Below are positions 1 to 5,873 of a stretch of 7,145 nt of DNA, piece after piece. The notes below the pieces were generated by a model, which worked only from the letters and a program-made list of their open reading frames with translations, was not told the origin of the DNA and ran no database searches. Within the stretch, counting starts at the first letter, position 1. Each line of letters starts with the position of its first letter. The position numbers were made by a program, and so were the translations under genes. Source of the stretch: Rhodospirillales bacterium RIFCSPLOWO2_12_FULL_67_15 (GTDB lineage: Bacteria; Pseudomonadota; Alphaproteobacteria; Rhodospirillales; 2-12-FULL-67-15); NCBI GenBank assembly GCA_001830475.1, contig MIAC01000081.1:1-7145 (forward strand), given 5' to 3'.

Positions 1-471
1 TTCGGCGAGAGCCGTCCGGCGCGGATTTTCGGCTATCATCGCGCGCTCTGCGTCAACTCGACCCGCTATCGCGGCACGCACGCGCGGCCCGGGCTGGTGC
101 TCGGGCTCGATCGCGGCGGCTCCTGCGTCGGGCGCGTCTTTCGCGTCGCCGCCAAGAACGCCAGCAGGGTTCTCGCCTACCTGCACGAACGCGAGATGCT
201 GAACCGGGTCTACAATCCGCGTTGGATGAAAGCCAGGACGCCCAAGGGGCCGGTCCGCGCCTATGTCTTCGTCGTCCGGCGCGACCATCCCCAATACACC
301 GGAAGACTGTCCATGAAGCGCATGGTCGCGCGGGTCCTCGCCGGGCGGGGCATCGGCGGCACGTGCCTCGACTATGTGCGCGAAACCGTGCGGCACATGG
401 ACGAGCTGTGCGTGTGCGACACGCCGTTGCACCGCGTGCTCGCCGAGGCCGAGAAAGTAGCGCGGCGCTGA
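1..471 (+). CDS. chaC: ChaC-type gamma-glutamylcyclotransferase, 5' end cut off by the window
   Basis: The frame is open from the first base of the window and gives 156 residues ending at TGA 469-471. The internal ATG at 97 is not the start, because the homologous sequence clearly begins before it. Recognisable ChaC-family stretches are GYHRALCVNSTRYRGT (visible residues 11-26), RPGLVLGLDRGGSC (29-42), VLAYLHEREM (near 57-66), YNPRWM, HPQYTGRLS and GTCLDYVRETV near the end. The N-terminal YGSL substrate-binding loop of the family would lie upstream and is missing here. Enzymes of this family cleave gamma-glutamyl peptides, chiefly glutathione, to 5-oxoproline plus the remaining peptide (Cys-Gly) in the cytosol. 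The older name 'cation transport protein ChaC' comes from E. coli gene context. The gene converges on nrdJ with 50 bases between the stop codons, so the two are not co-transcribed. Family assignment is firm; the exact substrate is inferred. Confidence 0.9.
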   Translation, partial: FGESRPARIFGYHRALCVNSTRYRGTHARPGLVLGLDRGGSCVGRVFRVAAKNASRVLAYLHEREMLNRVYNPRWMKARTPKGPVRAYVFVVRRDHPQYTGRLSMKRMVARVLAGRGIGGTCLDYVRETVRHMDELCVCDTPLHRVLAEAEKVARR

Positions 472-486
472 CCGTTCCTTAAATCT

Positions 487-537
487 TCAGGCGCATTTGG
501 AAGGAGCCATCAGCCGCGCCGTCAGGCGCATTTGGAA
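487..537. repeat. 16-bp direct repeat carrying the SKCA-stop end of nrdJ
   Basis: The 16-mer TCAGGCGCATTTGGAA occurs at 522-537 and again, identically, at 487-502, with 19 bases between copies. On the minus strand the first copy encodes the last residues and stop of NrdJ (Ser-Lys-Cys-Ala-TGA). The second, 35 bases downstream, spells the same SKCA-TGA in another reading frame. No homology is seen on either side of the 16-mer. It may be the scar of a short duplication or recombination at the gene end. Confidence 0.8.
516..529. other. Small hairpin over the nrdJ stop codon
   Basis: GCGCC (516-520) and GGCGC (525-529) can pair around a GTCA loop that contains the nrdJ stop codon. The GGCGC of the upstream repeat copy (490-494) could pair with 516-520 instead. 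This is the only stem-loop candidate in the gap between the convergent chaC and nrdJ genes. No clear T-run follows on either strand, so it is at best a weak bidirectional terminator. Confidence 0.25.
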
Positions 538-3500
538 TACGTGCAACTGGTGCAGACGTCGCAGCCTTCCTGGCGGATCAGGGCGGCTTCGGCGCACTTG
601 GGGCACTGGCGGAAATGCGCGGACGGAGCCGGCGCTTCGCCGCCGCCGGCGGCGGCGACCCTCGGCACGCGCGCCTCGCCCGCGCCGGCGTGCGGGGAGC
701 TGAGAAAGCCGATCGCGATCATGTGGCGCTCGATCACCTCGCCGATGGCGGCCAAGAGCGAGGGCACGTAGCGCCCGCCCATCCATTGCCCGCCGCGCGG
801 GTCGAACACCGCCTTCAACTCCTCGACCACGAACGAGACGTCGCCGCCGCGGCGGAAGACCGCCGAGATCATCCGCGTCAGCGCCACCGTCCAGGCGAAA
901 TGCTCCATGTTCTTGGAATTGATGAAGACCTCGAACGGCCGGCGGCGGCCGTCCTGGATGACGTCGTTGAGGGTGATGTACATGGCGTGGTCGGTTTCCG
1001 GCCAGCGCACCTTGTAGGTGCCGCCTTGGAGAACCTCGGGCCGGTCCAAGGGCTGGGTCATGTAGACGATCGCGCCCGAATCGCCCGCGTCGAGCGGCCG
1101 CGCCAAGCCCCCGGGTCGAAGAGCCCGGGGGTCGCCCAAGGGAAGCTCCGGCTGATCGCCCTTCGCCTTGCCGGGCCTCGTTTCCAACACCGCGCCGGTG
1201 ATTTCGTTCGGGCGGTAGGTGGTGCAGCCCTTGCAGCCGAGTTCGTAGGCCTTGAGGTAGATGTCCTTGAAGTCCTCGAACGAAATCCCTTCCGGGCAGT
1301 TGATGGTCTTGGAAATCGAGCTGTCGACGTGGCGCTGGACCGCGGCCTGCATCACGAGATGGTCGGCGGGGCTGAGCGCTTGCGCGTCGACGAAGTAGTC
1401 GGGCAGCGGCGCGCCGTCGCCGAAGGTCTTTCGGAACAGGCGATAGGCGTAGTCGGAAACCTGTTCCTCGCGGCGCGAGCCGTCGGGCATCAGGACGTGA
1501 CGGGCATAGACGAAGCTGAACACCGGTTCGAGCCCCGACGACACGTTGTCGGCGAAAAGCGAGATGGTGCCCGTCGGCGCGACCGAAGTGAGCAGGCCGT
1601 TGCGAATGCCGTTTTTGGCGATCGCCGCGCGGACGTCCTCGTCGAGCGTCCGGACCGTTTCCGAGGCGAGATACTTTTCCTTGTCGAAGAGCGGGAACGC
1701 GCCTTTCTCGGCGGCCAATTCGGTCGAGGCGAGATAGGCCGAACGCTGGATGGTTTTCATCCACGCTTCGGCGAGGCGTACCGCCTGAGCGCCGCCGTAG
1801 CGCGCGCGGCACATGATAAGCGCGTCCGCGAGACCGGTGACGCCGAGGCCGATCCGGCGCTTGGCTTTGGCCTCGTGTTCCTGCCGAGGCAGGGGAAAAG
1901 CCGAGACGTCGATCACGTTGTCGAGCAGGCGCACGGCGGTACGGGCGAGGGCCTCGAGCGCGCCGAGGTCAAGATGCGCGTTCTCGGCGAACGGATCGTG
2001 GACGAGCCTCGCGAGATTGATCGAACCCAACAGGCACGCGCCATAGGGCGGCAACGGCTGCTCGCCGCAATTGTGAACGACAAAGCCGTTGGCGTCGAAC
2101 GCGTTGACGCCGGGAATCCGGACGTCGAATACCGTCTCCTGTCCGTCGGGCGCGAGCGATTCGACCGTGGAGACAAAACGTTCGCGGTTGAGAGTACGCT
2201 TATAGGCCGACAGCAGCATCGAAAGCCGGGCCGCCTTGGCCGTATCGGCGAAGCCGATCCGCGCGGCGAAGCGGGCGACGTTTTCGCCCGCGATTACTAG
2301 CTCGTGCTGCGCCTGGGTCGCATAGTCCTTGGTGCCGCCTCTGCCGTCGGGCAGGCGCGCGGTGCCGGCCGGACGCCGCTCTTGGTAAAGCGTCGAGACG
2401 ATCCCGAGGCGGAGCAGCATGCGCTGCGTGGCCTCCAATCGGGCGAGATCGCTCTGTGCCAAGCGAATGCTGACGCCCTTGGCCTGCGTTCCCTGCACCG
2501 AGCCGTCGGTATCGAACAGTCCGCGGAGGAAGCCGCGATAGAAATCGCTGGCGGCGCGTTCGAGCGGGGGGGCGATTCGCTTGTCGCCCGGCGTCATGCC
2601 GAGCGCGAAGGCGAGGTCGCGCAAGGCCGCGAGCTTCAGCCTGCTCTCGCCGCGCCCCGCGACCTCCACCCAGCCGGCGAAGTCGGCGCGATGCGGAAGC
2701 GCGCGGGCGGCGTCCAATGCCGCCGCCATGACGCTCTCGGCGCCGTCGGCAGCCGTTTCTCCGCCGGCGGCGAGCGATCGGCGCCAGACCGAGAGCACGG
2801 CTGCATCGGCCTTCAATGTGCCATCCCCGACCAGCAGGCCGAGAAGATAACCCTCGCCTTCGCCGCCGAATCCCGGCCAGTCCACCAGCGAACGGTGATC
2901 GTTGAGCAGAATTTCGTCGCCAGGAGCAAGATCCCCCGCCCGGGTCCATTCCGATTCCACCCGGTAACGGGTGCGCGCGACGACGCGACGCACAGGATGG
3001 TCCCAGGTCAGGCGCAGCGCGAAGCCTTCGCGCGCGGCGAGCCACAGAACCGGCTTGACCCCGGTGGCGAAGAATCCTTCTGGTCCCGAACCATGGACAG
3101 CGCCATTCACCACCGCGGCGAAAGGCCGCCCGACCAAATCGGCGACTTGGCGCGGGCCTTCGGTCGTCTGGACCCAGGTATCCGCCGTTATGCAGGGATT
3201 GGTGGCGTGGATGGTTTCGCAATACGCGAGGTTGTTCATGCGGTTGATGCGGTCGATGAAGACCACGCCCGGCTCGGCGTAGGTGTAGGTCGCGCGCATG
3301 ATCCGGTCCCACAGCTCGCGCGCGCGCACGTTCCGGAACACGGTGCCGCCGAAGGCCAGCTCCCACGCCGCGTCTTCCCTGACCGCCTGCATGAAGGCGT
3401 CCGTGACCAGGACCGAGAGATTGAACATGCGCAGCCGGCCCGGCTGGCGCTTGGCCTCGATGAAGTCCTCGATGTCGGGGTGGTCGCAGCGCATCACCCC

Positions 3501-3992
3501 CATCATCGCGCCGCGGCGCGAGCCGGCGCTCATGATGGTGCGGCACATGGCGTCCCACACGTCCATGAAGGTGAGCGGGCCGGAGGCGTCCGCCCCGACG
3601 CCCTTCACCGGCGCGCCCTTGGGGCGCAACGTCGAGAAGTCGTAGCCGATGCCGCCGCCCTGCTGCATGGTCAGCGCCGCTTCCTTGAGGTGCTCGAAGA
3701 TCCCGGTCATGTCGTCGGGGATCTGGCCCATGACGAAGCAGTTGAACAGCGTCACCCGCCGGCCCGATCCGGCGCCGGAGAAAATCCGTCCCGCCGGGAG
3801 AAAGCGGAAATCGTCCATCGCCTCGGCGAAGCGGGCTTCCCACCCCGCCGGGTCCTTTTCGGCCGCCGCCGCGGCGCGGGCGACCCTCGTCCACGTGTCG
3901 GCGATGGTTTTGTCGAGCGCGTGCCCCTCCGCCGACTTGAGGCGGTATTTCATGTCCCAGATTTGCTGGGAAATGGCGGAAACCTGGCTCAT
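522..3992 (-). CDS. nrdJ: Vitamin B12-dependent (class II) ribonucleotide reductase NrdJ, interrupted by an intein
   Basis: The precursor is 1156 residues (ATG 3992 to TGA 524-522); removing the 375-residue intein leaves a 781-residue enzyme, close to other adenosylcobalamin-dependent NrdJ proteins. It reduces ribonucleotides to deoxyribonucleotides in the cytosol without oxygen or an NrdB subunit. Numbered from the ATG, it shows FLPAGRIFSGAGSGR (65-79), NCFV with first redox Cys 85, and QQGGGIGYDFS (110-120). The spliced junction NPCGEQPLPPYGACLLGSINL carries the thiyl-radical Cys (spliced 267) and, 11 residues later, the second redox Cys (278). APTGTIS and INCPEG follow, then a TSCPD domain (GGTYKV, YITLNDVIQDG, PFEVFINSKN). 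The C-terminal cysteine cluster CPKC-x10-CDVC-TSC-TYSKC resembles a zinc ribbon and includes CxxC pairs suited to disulfide shuttling. An in-frame TTG at 4028 would add 12 residues, but the family-like sequence starts at the ATG. The Shine-Dalgarno there is weak (GGCGAG). Confidence 0.96.
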   Translation of the reverse strand: MSQVSAISQQIWDMKYRLKSAEGHALDKTIADTWTRVARAAAAAEKDPAGWEARFAEAMDDFRFLPAGRIFSGAGSGRRVTLFNCFVMGQIPDDMTGIFEHLKEAALTMQQGGGIGYDFSTLRPKGAPVKGVGADASGPLTFMDVWDAMCRTIMSAGSRRGAMMGVMRCDHPDIEDFIEAKRQPGRLRMFNLSVLVTDAFMQAVREDAAWELAFGGTVFRNVRARELWDRIMRATYTYAEPGVVFIDRINRMNNLAYCETIHATNPCITADTWVQTTEGPRQVADLVGRPFAAVVNGAVHGSGPEGFFATGVKPVLWLAAREGFALRLTWDHPVRRVVARTRYRVESEWTRAGDLAPGDEILLNDHRSLVDWPGFGGEGEGYLLGLLVGDGTLKADAAVLSVWRRSLAAGGETAADGAESVMAAALDAARALPHRADFAGWVEVAGRGESRLKLAALRDLAFALGMTPGDKRIAPPLERAASDFYRGFLRGLFDTDGSVQGTQAKGVSIRLAQSDLARLEATQRMLLRLGIVSTLYQERRPAGTARLPDGRGGTKDYATQAQHELVIAGENVARFAARIGFADTAKAARLSMLLSAYKRTLNRERFVSTVESLAPDGQETVFDVRIPGVNAFDANGFVVHNCGEQPLPPYGACLLGSINLARLVHDPFAENAHLDLGALEALARTAVRLLDNVIDVSAFPLPRQEHEAKAKRRIGLGVTGLADALIMCRARYGGAQAVRLAEAWMKTIQRSAYLASTELAAEKGAFPLFDKEKYLASETVRTLDEDVRAAIAKNGIRNGLLTSVAPTGTISLFADNVSSGLEPVFSFVYARHVLMPDGSRREEQVSDYAYRLFRKTFGDGAPLPDYFVDAQALSPADHLVMQAAVQRHVDSSISKTINCPEGISFEDFKDIYLKAYELGCKGCTTYRPNEITGAVLETRPGKAKGDQPELPLGDPRALRPGGLARPLDAGDSGAIVYMTQPLDRPEVLQGGTYKVRWPETDHAMYITLNDVIQDGRRRPFEVFINSKNMEHFAWTVALTRMISAVFRRGGDVSFVVEELKAVFDPRGGQWMGGRYVPSLLAAIGEVIERHMIAIGFLSSPHAGAGEARVPRVAAAGGGEAPAPSAHFRQCPKCAEAALIRQEGCDVCTSCTYSKCA
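1108..1131. repeat. Perfect 8-bp GC-only inverted repeat inside the nrdJ linker
   Basis: CCCCCGGG (1108-1115) and CCCGGGGG (1124-1131) are exact reverse complements around the 8-base loop TCGAAGAG. The hairpin lies in the stretch coding for DPRALRPGG, in the low-conservation linker between the catalytic barrel and the TSCPD domain of NrdJ. It does not disturb the frame. Confidence 0.75.
2070..3194 (-). mobile_element. Intein with LAGLIDADG homing endonuclease, inserted in NrdJ
   Basis: The segment encodes 375 residues in frame with nrdJ, from Cys1 (codon 3194-3192) to Asn375 (codon 2072-2070); the following extein residue is Cys (2069-2067). Splicing motifs are complete. Block A is CITADTWVQTTEG (1-13), block B is LRLTWDHPV (about 61-69, with the T-x-x-H pattern), block F is VFDVRIPGVNAFDANG, and block G is FVVHN|C with penultimate His and terminal Asn. 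The middle holds a DOD-type endonuclease: first motif YLLGLLVGDG (about 116-125) and second motif LRGLFDTDG (about 223-231). Each keeps its catalytic Asp, so the nuclease looks intact. KRIAPPL before the second motif and LLRLGIVSTLYQ after it match blocks D and H. Family knowledge: such inteins excise themselves from the protein and spread by cutting intein-less alleles. No stop or frameshift is seen, so both splicing and homing may be active. Confidence 0.96.
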
Positions 3993-4058
3993 GGGGACGC
4001 TCGCCGATCCGGGCTCAGCCCAGCACAAAACTCATTGAAACATAAGGAATTTTATCAA

Positions 4059-4087
4059 ATTTTAGGGGGTGGCTCCAGCGCGGTCAA
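4059..4087 (-). promoter_or_regulatory. Predicted sigma70-type promoter of nrdJ
   Basis: On the minus strand, TTGACC (4087-4082) is followed after exactly 17 bases by TAAAAT (4064-4059). Each differs from the consensus hexamers by only one base. Transcription would start near 4052, giving a leader of about 60 bases before the ATG at 3992. No competing gene lies between this site and nrdJ. Confidence 0.75.
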
Positions 4088-4091
4088 GATT

Positions 4092-4108
4092 AATGTTCTC
4101 TAAATGTT
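4092..4108. repeat. Two AATGTT repeats one helical turn apart upstream of the nrdJ -35 box
   Basis: AATGTT is present at 4092-4097 and 4103-4108, an 11-base period, starting five bases upstream of the nrdJ -35 box. Direct repeats on one face of the helix at this position could be an activator site or part of an UP-like AT-rich element. The motif is short, so chance is possible. Confidence 0.3.
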
Positions 4109-4193
4109 TCACCGAGTTTTCCCGCCCCGTCGCCCCCGCCAAGGCCGGATTTAGGGCGGACACGGCCCGTCATCCCCGCTTTCGGCCCCTTCG

Positions 4194-4207
4194 GGACAAC
4201 TTTGTCC
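4194..4207. repeat. Short inverted repeat downstream of vapC
   Basis: GGACAA (4194-4199) and TTGTCC (4202-4207) form a perfect 6-bp inverted repeat with a 2-base spacer, about 49 bases beyond the vapC stop. The spacer is too short for a good RNA loop unless the inner pairs open, and no T-run follows. It could be a weak terminator or a protein-binding palindrome. Confidence 0.3.
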
Positions 4208-4255
4208 ACAGCCTTGTCCGGGCTCGGGGGCGGATCGAAGAGGGGACCGCGAGCG

Positions 4256-4711
4256 TCACCGCGCCAACGGGAATCCCGCCGGGTCGTCGGTCCAAGGATC
4301 GAAGATCGCGGCGCCCGAGTCGCGAACGTCCTTCACGTTCCGCGTGACCAAATATAGATCGTTCTCGATCGCGGTCGCGGCGAGCAGCGTGTCGATCACC
4401 GGGGGCGCCTTGCCGACGGTGCGCTGGAGTTCGCCGATGATCCGCCCCCACTTTCGCACCACGGCGTCGTCGAGGGAAACGACTCGCCCCGCGAAGCGCG
4501 CTTCGAGGGCGGCGACCGCCGCCGCGAACCGCCTGCGCGCGGGCGCGCCCAAAGGCAGGTTTTCGACGCCCTTGTAGTATTCGCCGAGCGAGAGAATGCT
4601 GATGAACAGCCGATCTTCGGCCTGCTCCCCCGCCCAGGCCGCGACCTTCGGATCGCACCGGGGAGTGGCGAGCTCGGAAACGACGTTGGTGTCGAGCAGC
4701 CAGCCGATCAC
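4256..4711 (-). CDS. vapC: PIN-domain ribonuclease toxin, VapC family
   Basis: This 151-residue protein has the usual length and layout of a VapC toxin, the RNase half of a type II toxin-antitoxin pair; family members cut specific RNAs, often tRNA or rRNA, in a metal-dependent way. The PIN acidic set is all present: Asp7 in LLDTNVVSE, Glu44 in SLGEYYKG, Asp107 in PPVIDTLLAATA, and Asn125/Asp128 in LVTRNVKDV. The sequence resembles the FitB-like branch. The start is GTG at 4711-4709, whose last two bases plus the next base form the antitoxin stop (GTGA). This fits translational coupling, since no strong ribosome-binding site precedes it. Antitoxin-first order and this overlap are typical of such operons. 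The RNA target cannot be read from the sequence. Confidence 0.92.
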   Translation of the reverse strand: MIGWLLDTNVVSELATPRCDPKVAAWAGEQAEDRLFISILSLGEYYKGVENLPLGAPARRRFAAAVAALEARFAGRVVSLDDAVVRKWGRIIGELQRTVGKAPPVIDTLLAATAIENDLYLVTRNVKDVRDSGAAIFDPWTDDPAGFPLAR

Positions 4712-5052
4712 AGAACGACGTCCCGCCCCCGGTCCGGCTCGCGGCGGATGTCGATTTCGGCGAGCGCCGTGCCTTGGAGGAAATCGACCAAGGATTGCCG
4801 GGGCCTTTCCGCCGGCAACAGTCGTTTCAGTTCCTCGACCGCGATGACGACGACCGCGTCCTTGCCGCGATAGGTGACGCGCTGCGGCCCCTGCGCGCGC
4901 GCCCGCCGCACGACCTCGCTGAAGCGGGCCTTGGCGTCCTCCAGCTTCCAGGCGTGGAGAGCCTTGAGCTTCGTCCGTTCGGTGCCGCAGCGGGCACGGC
5001 GAGCCTTGCCCGCCTGCTTGCGCCCGACGACGCTTTTCCTTTCGACGCTCAC
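4708..5052 (-). CDS. Phd/YefM-family antitoxin with a basic N-terminal arm
   Basis: The 114-residue product contains a Phd/YefM-like core from about residue 35 to 80: WKLEDAKARFSEVVRRA, QRVTYRGKDAVVVIAVEELKRLL. Such proteins dimerise, bind the operator of their own operon, and neutralise the partner toxin with their C-terminal segment (here about residues 85-114, SLVDFLQGTALAEIDI onward). The start is GTG at 5052, supported by AGGAGG five bases upstream. No other ATG, GTG or TTG lies in frame before the core. The 34 residues before the core are rich in Lys and Arg and are an unusual addition, as most Phd antitoxins begin right at the W-x-L-x-x-A-K segment. The gene directly precedes and overlaps vapC by four bases. 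The fold call is confident; whether it pairs only with this VapC is inferred. Confidence 0.87.
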   Translation of the reverse strand: MSVERKSVVGRKQAGKARRARCGTERTKLKALHAWKLEDAKARFSEVVRRARAQGPQRVTYRGKDAVVVIAVEELKRLLPAERPRQSLVDFLQGTALAEIDIRREPDRGRDVVL

Positions 5053-5057
5053 GGCCG

Positions 5058-5063
5058 CCTCCT
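5058..5063 (-). promoter_or_regulatory. Strong ribosome-binding site fixing the antitoxin GTG start
   Basis: AGGAGG on the minus strand lies five bases before the GTG at 5052. It decides the start, which would otherwise look too far upstream for a Phd-type antitoxin. Confidence 0.8.
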
Positions 5064-5065
5064 CA

Positions 5066-5087
5066 TATCTGACCAGCTAGTCAGATA
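5066..5087. promoter_or_regulatory. Palindromic operator of the toxin-antitoxin operon
   Basis: TATCTGAC (5066-5073) and GTCAGATA (5080-5087) are perfect 8-bp inverted arms. The middle AGCT is itself palindromic, so 20 of 22 positions are symmetric. It lies between the antitoxin ribosome-binding site and the -10 box and overlaps the latter by three bases. That is where an autorepressing antitoxin-toxin complex would be expected to bind. Confidence 0.75.
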
Positions 5088-5113
5088 CTACGCCCGAACG
5101 GCGATCGACGCAA
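5085..5113 (-). promoter_or_regulatory. Predicted promoter of the toxin-antitoxin operon
   Basis: On the minus strand TTGCGT (5113-5108) is followed after 17 bases by TAGTAT (5090-5085), a moderate match to the sigma70 pattern. The start would fall inside or just past the palindrome, leaving a short leader before the antitoxin start at 5052. Confidence 0.55.
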
Positions 5114-5126
5114 GCGGGGGGCGCCG

Positions 5127-5873
5127 TCAGGTCCCGCCGGTCCCAAGCCAGGGGTATCGTTCCCGCGCCTCGGCCGCGAGGCCGATCGAGGCCTGCTCGA
5201 TCCTCTTTTCCAGCTCGGCCATGAACGGCTTGCGCGCCAGCCCGTTCGGCATCGGCTCGAGAATTTCGACCGTGACGGTTCCGGGGTATTTCAAAAAACT
5301 CCGCCGGCCCCAGAACAGCCCCGAATCGAGCGCGACCGGAAAAACCGGCGCGTCAATCGCGGAAGCTATCGCGTAGATCCCGGGTTGATAGGGACGGTGA
5401 ACACCGGCAGGAACGCGCGTCCCTTGGGGAAAGATCACCACTTGGCGGCCTTCGGCGAGACGGTTCTGGGCCTGCGCCGCCACGTCCTTGAGCGCGCGCA
5501 AGCCGGCGCGGCGATCGACGACGATCTGGCGGGTCTTGGCCGCGTACCAGCCCCAGAAGGGAATCCCGAGCAGCTCTTTCTTCAACACGTAGGCCGGATC
5601 GGCGAGGAGGGCGTAGAACGCCATCGTGTCCCAGGCCGACTGGTGCTTGCTCGCGAACACGGCCGCGCCCTTGGGAATTCGCTCGCGCCCGCGCACCTCC
5701 CAATCGAGGCCGCAGAGGACCCTGAGCCCGCCGAAGACGAGCCGCTGCCACAGCCGCACCGCGTCTTGAAACATGGCGCGCGGCAGCGGCAACAACAGCC
5801 AATAGGTGAACAAGCCGAACGCCGTCAGCGCGAAAAAATAAATATTGAAGAGGAGCGAGCGGACGTAGATCAC
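5127..5873 (-). CDS. plsC: PlsC-type lysophospholipid (1-acyl-glycerol-3-phosphate) acyltransferase
   Basis: The 248-residue protein belongs to the LPLAT/PlsC acyltransferases, which transfer a fatty acyl group to lysophosphatidic acid to make phosphatidic acid at the inner membrane. The catalytic HX4D motif is HQSAWD at residues 77-82, and the substrate-binding FPQGTR motif is at 148-153. A hydrophobic N-terminal segment (about 5-30) would anchor it in the membrane. Length is normal for the family. The start is GTG at 5873, with GGAGGG five bases upstream (5884-5879). It overlaps the stop of the preceding DUF218 gene by four bases (GTGA), pointing to coupled translation at the end of the ftsX operon. 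The substrate could be another lysophospholipid, since PlsC paralogues differ in this. Confidence 0.93.
   Translation of the reverse strand: MIYVRSLLFNIYFFALTAFGLFTYWLLLPLPRAMFQDAVRLWQRLVFGGLRVLCGLDWEVRGRERIPKGAAVFASKHQSAWDTMAFYALLADPAYVLKKELLGIPFWGWYAAKTRQIVVDRRAGLRALKDVAAQAQNRLAEGRQVVIFPQGTRVPAGVHRPYQPGIYAIASAIDAPVFPVALDSGLFWGRRSFLKYPGTVTVEILEPMPNGLARKPFMAELEKRIEQASIGLAAEARERYPWLGTGGT

Larger units (their letters stand above)
3993..4255. other. Intergenic region between vapC and nrdJ
   Basis: This 263-base gap has no credible gene. Its nrdJ-proximal part (about 4021-4110) is a conspicuous AT-rich island in otherwise GC-rich DNA and carries the nrdJ promoter and leader. The vapC-proximal part is GC-rich and holds only a short inverted repeat at 4194-4207. 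No cobalamin riboswitch core and no convincing pair of NrdR boxes was found by eye. Confidence 0.7.

Noticed and set aside
487..1812. Minus-strand frame of 441 codons overlapping the 3' half of nrdJ and ending in SKCA
   Set aside because: It is an out-of-frame shadow with an Arg-rich, domain-free product. Its SKCA ending comes only from the 16-bp repeat, which is reported separately.
2070..3194. nrdJ as a pseudogene disrupted by an insertion
   Set aside because: The insertion is in frame, without stops, and keeps every intein splicing residue, so the product should be restored by protein splicing.
2200..3894. Minus-strand frame of 564 codons overlapping nrdJ
   Set aside because: It is an alternate-frame shadow of nrdJ and the intein, with no family resemblance.
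3993..4028. TTG at 4028 as the nrdJ start
   Set aside because: It would add 12 residues unlike the family N-terminus and would lie only about 24 bases after the predicted transcription start. The ATG at 3992 fits better.
3993..4060. Cobalamin riboswitch in the nrdJ leader
   Set aside because: The leader from the predicted start is only about 60 bases, and no B12-box-like core was found.
4035..4065. Plus-strand promoter-like TTGAAA with AT-rich downstream sequence
   Set aside because: Spacing to a -10 box is poor and no plus-strand gene follows. The AT-richness belongs to the minus-strand nrdJ promoter and leader.
615..4103. Two very long plus-strand open frames (615-2300 and 2304-4103, up to 599 codons) opposite nrdJ
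   Set aside because: They are antisense shadows of a GC-rich coding strand: composition is dominated by Arg, Ala, Gly and Glu with no recognisable domain, while the minus frame is an unmistakable NrdJ plus intein.
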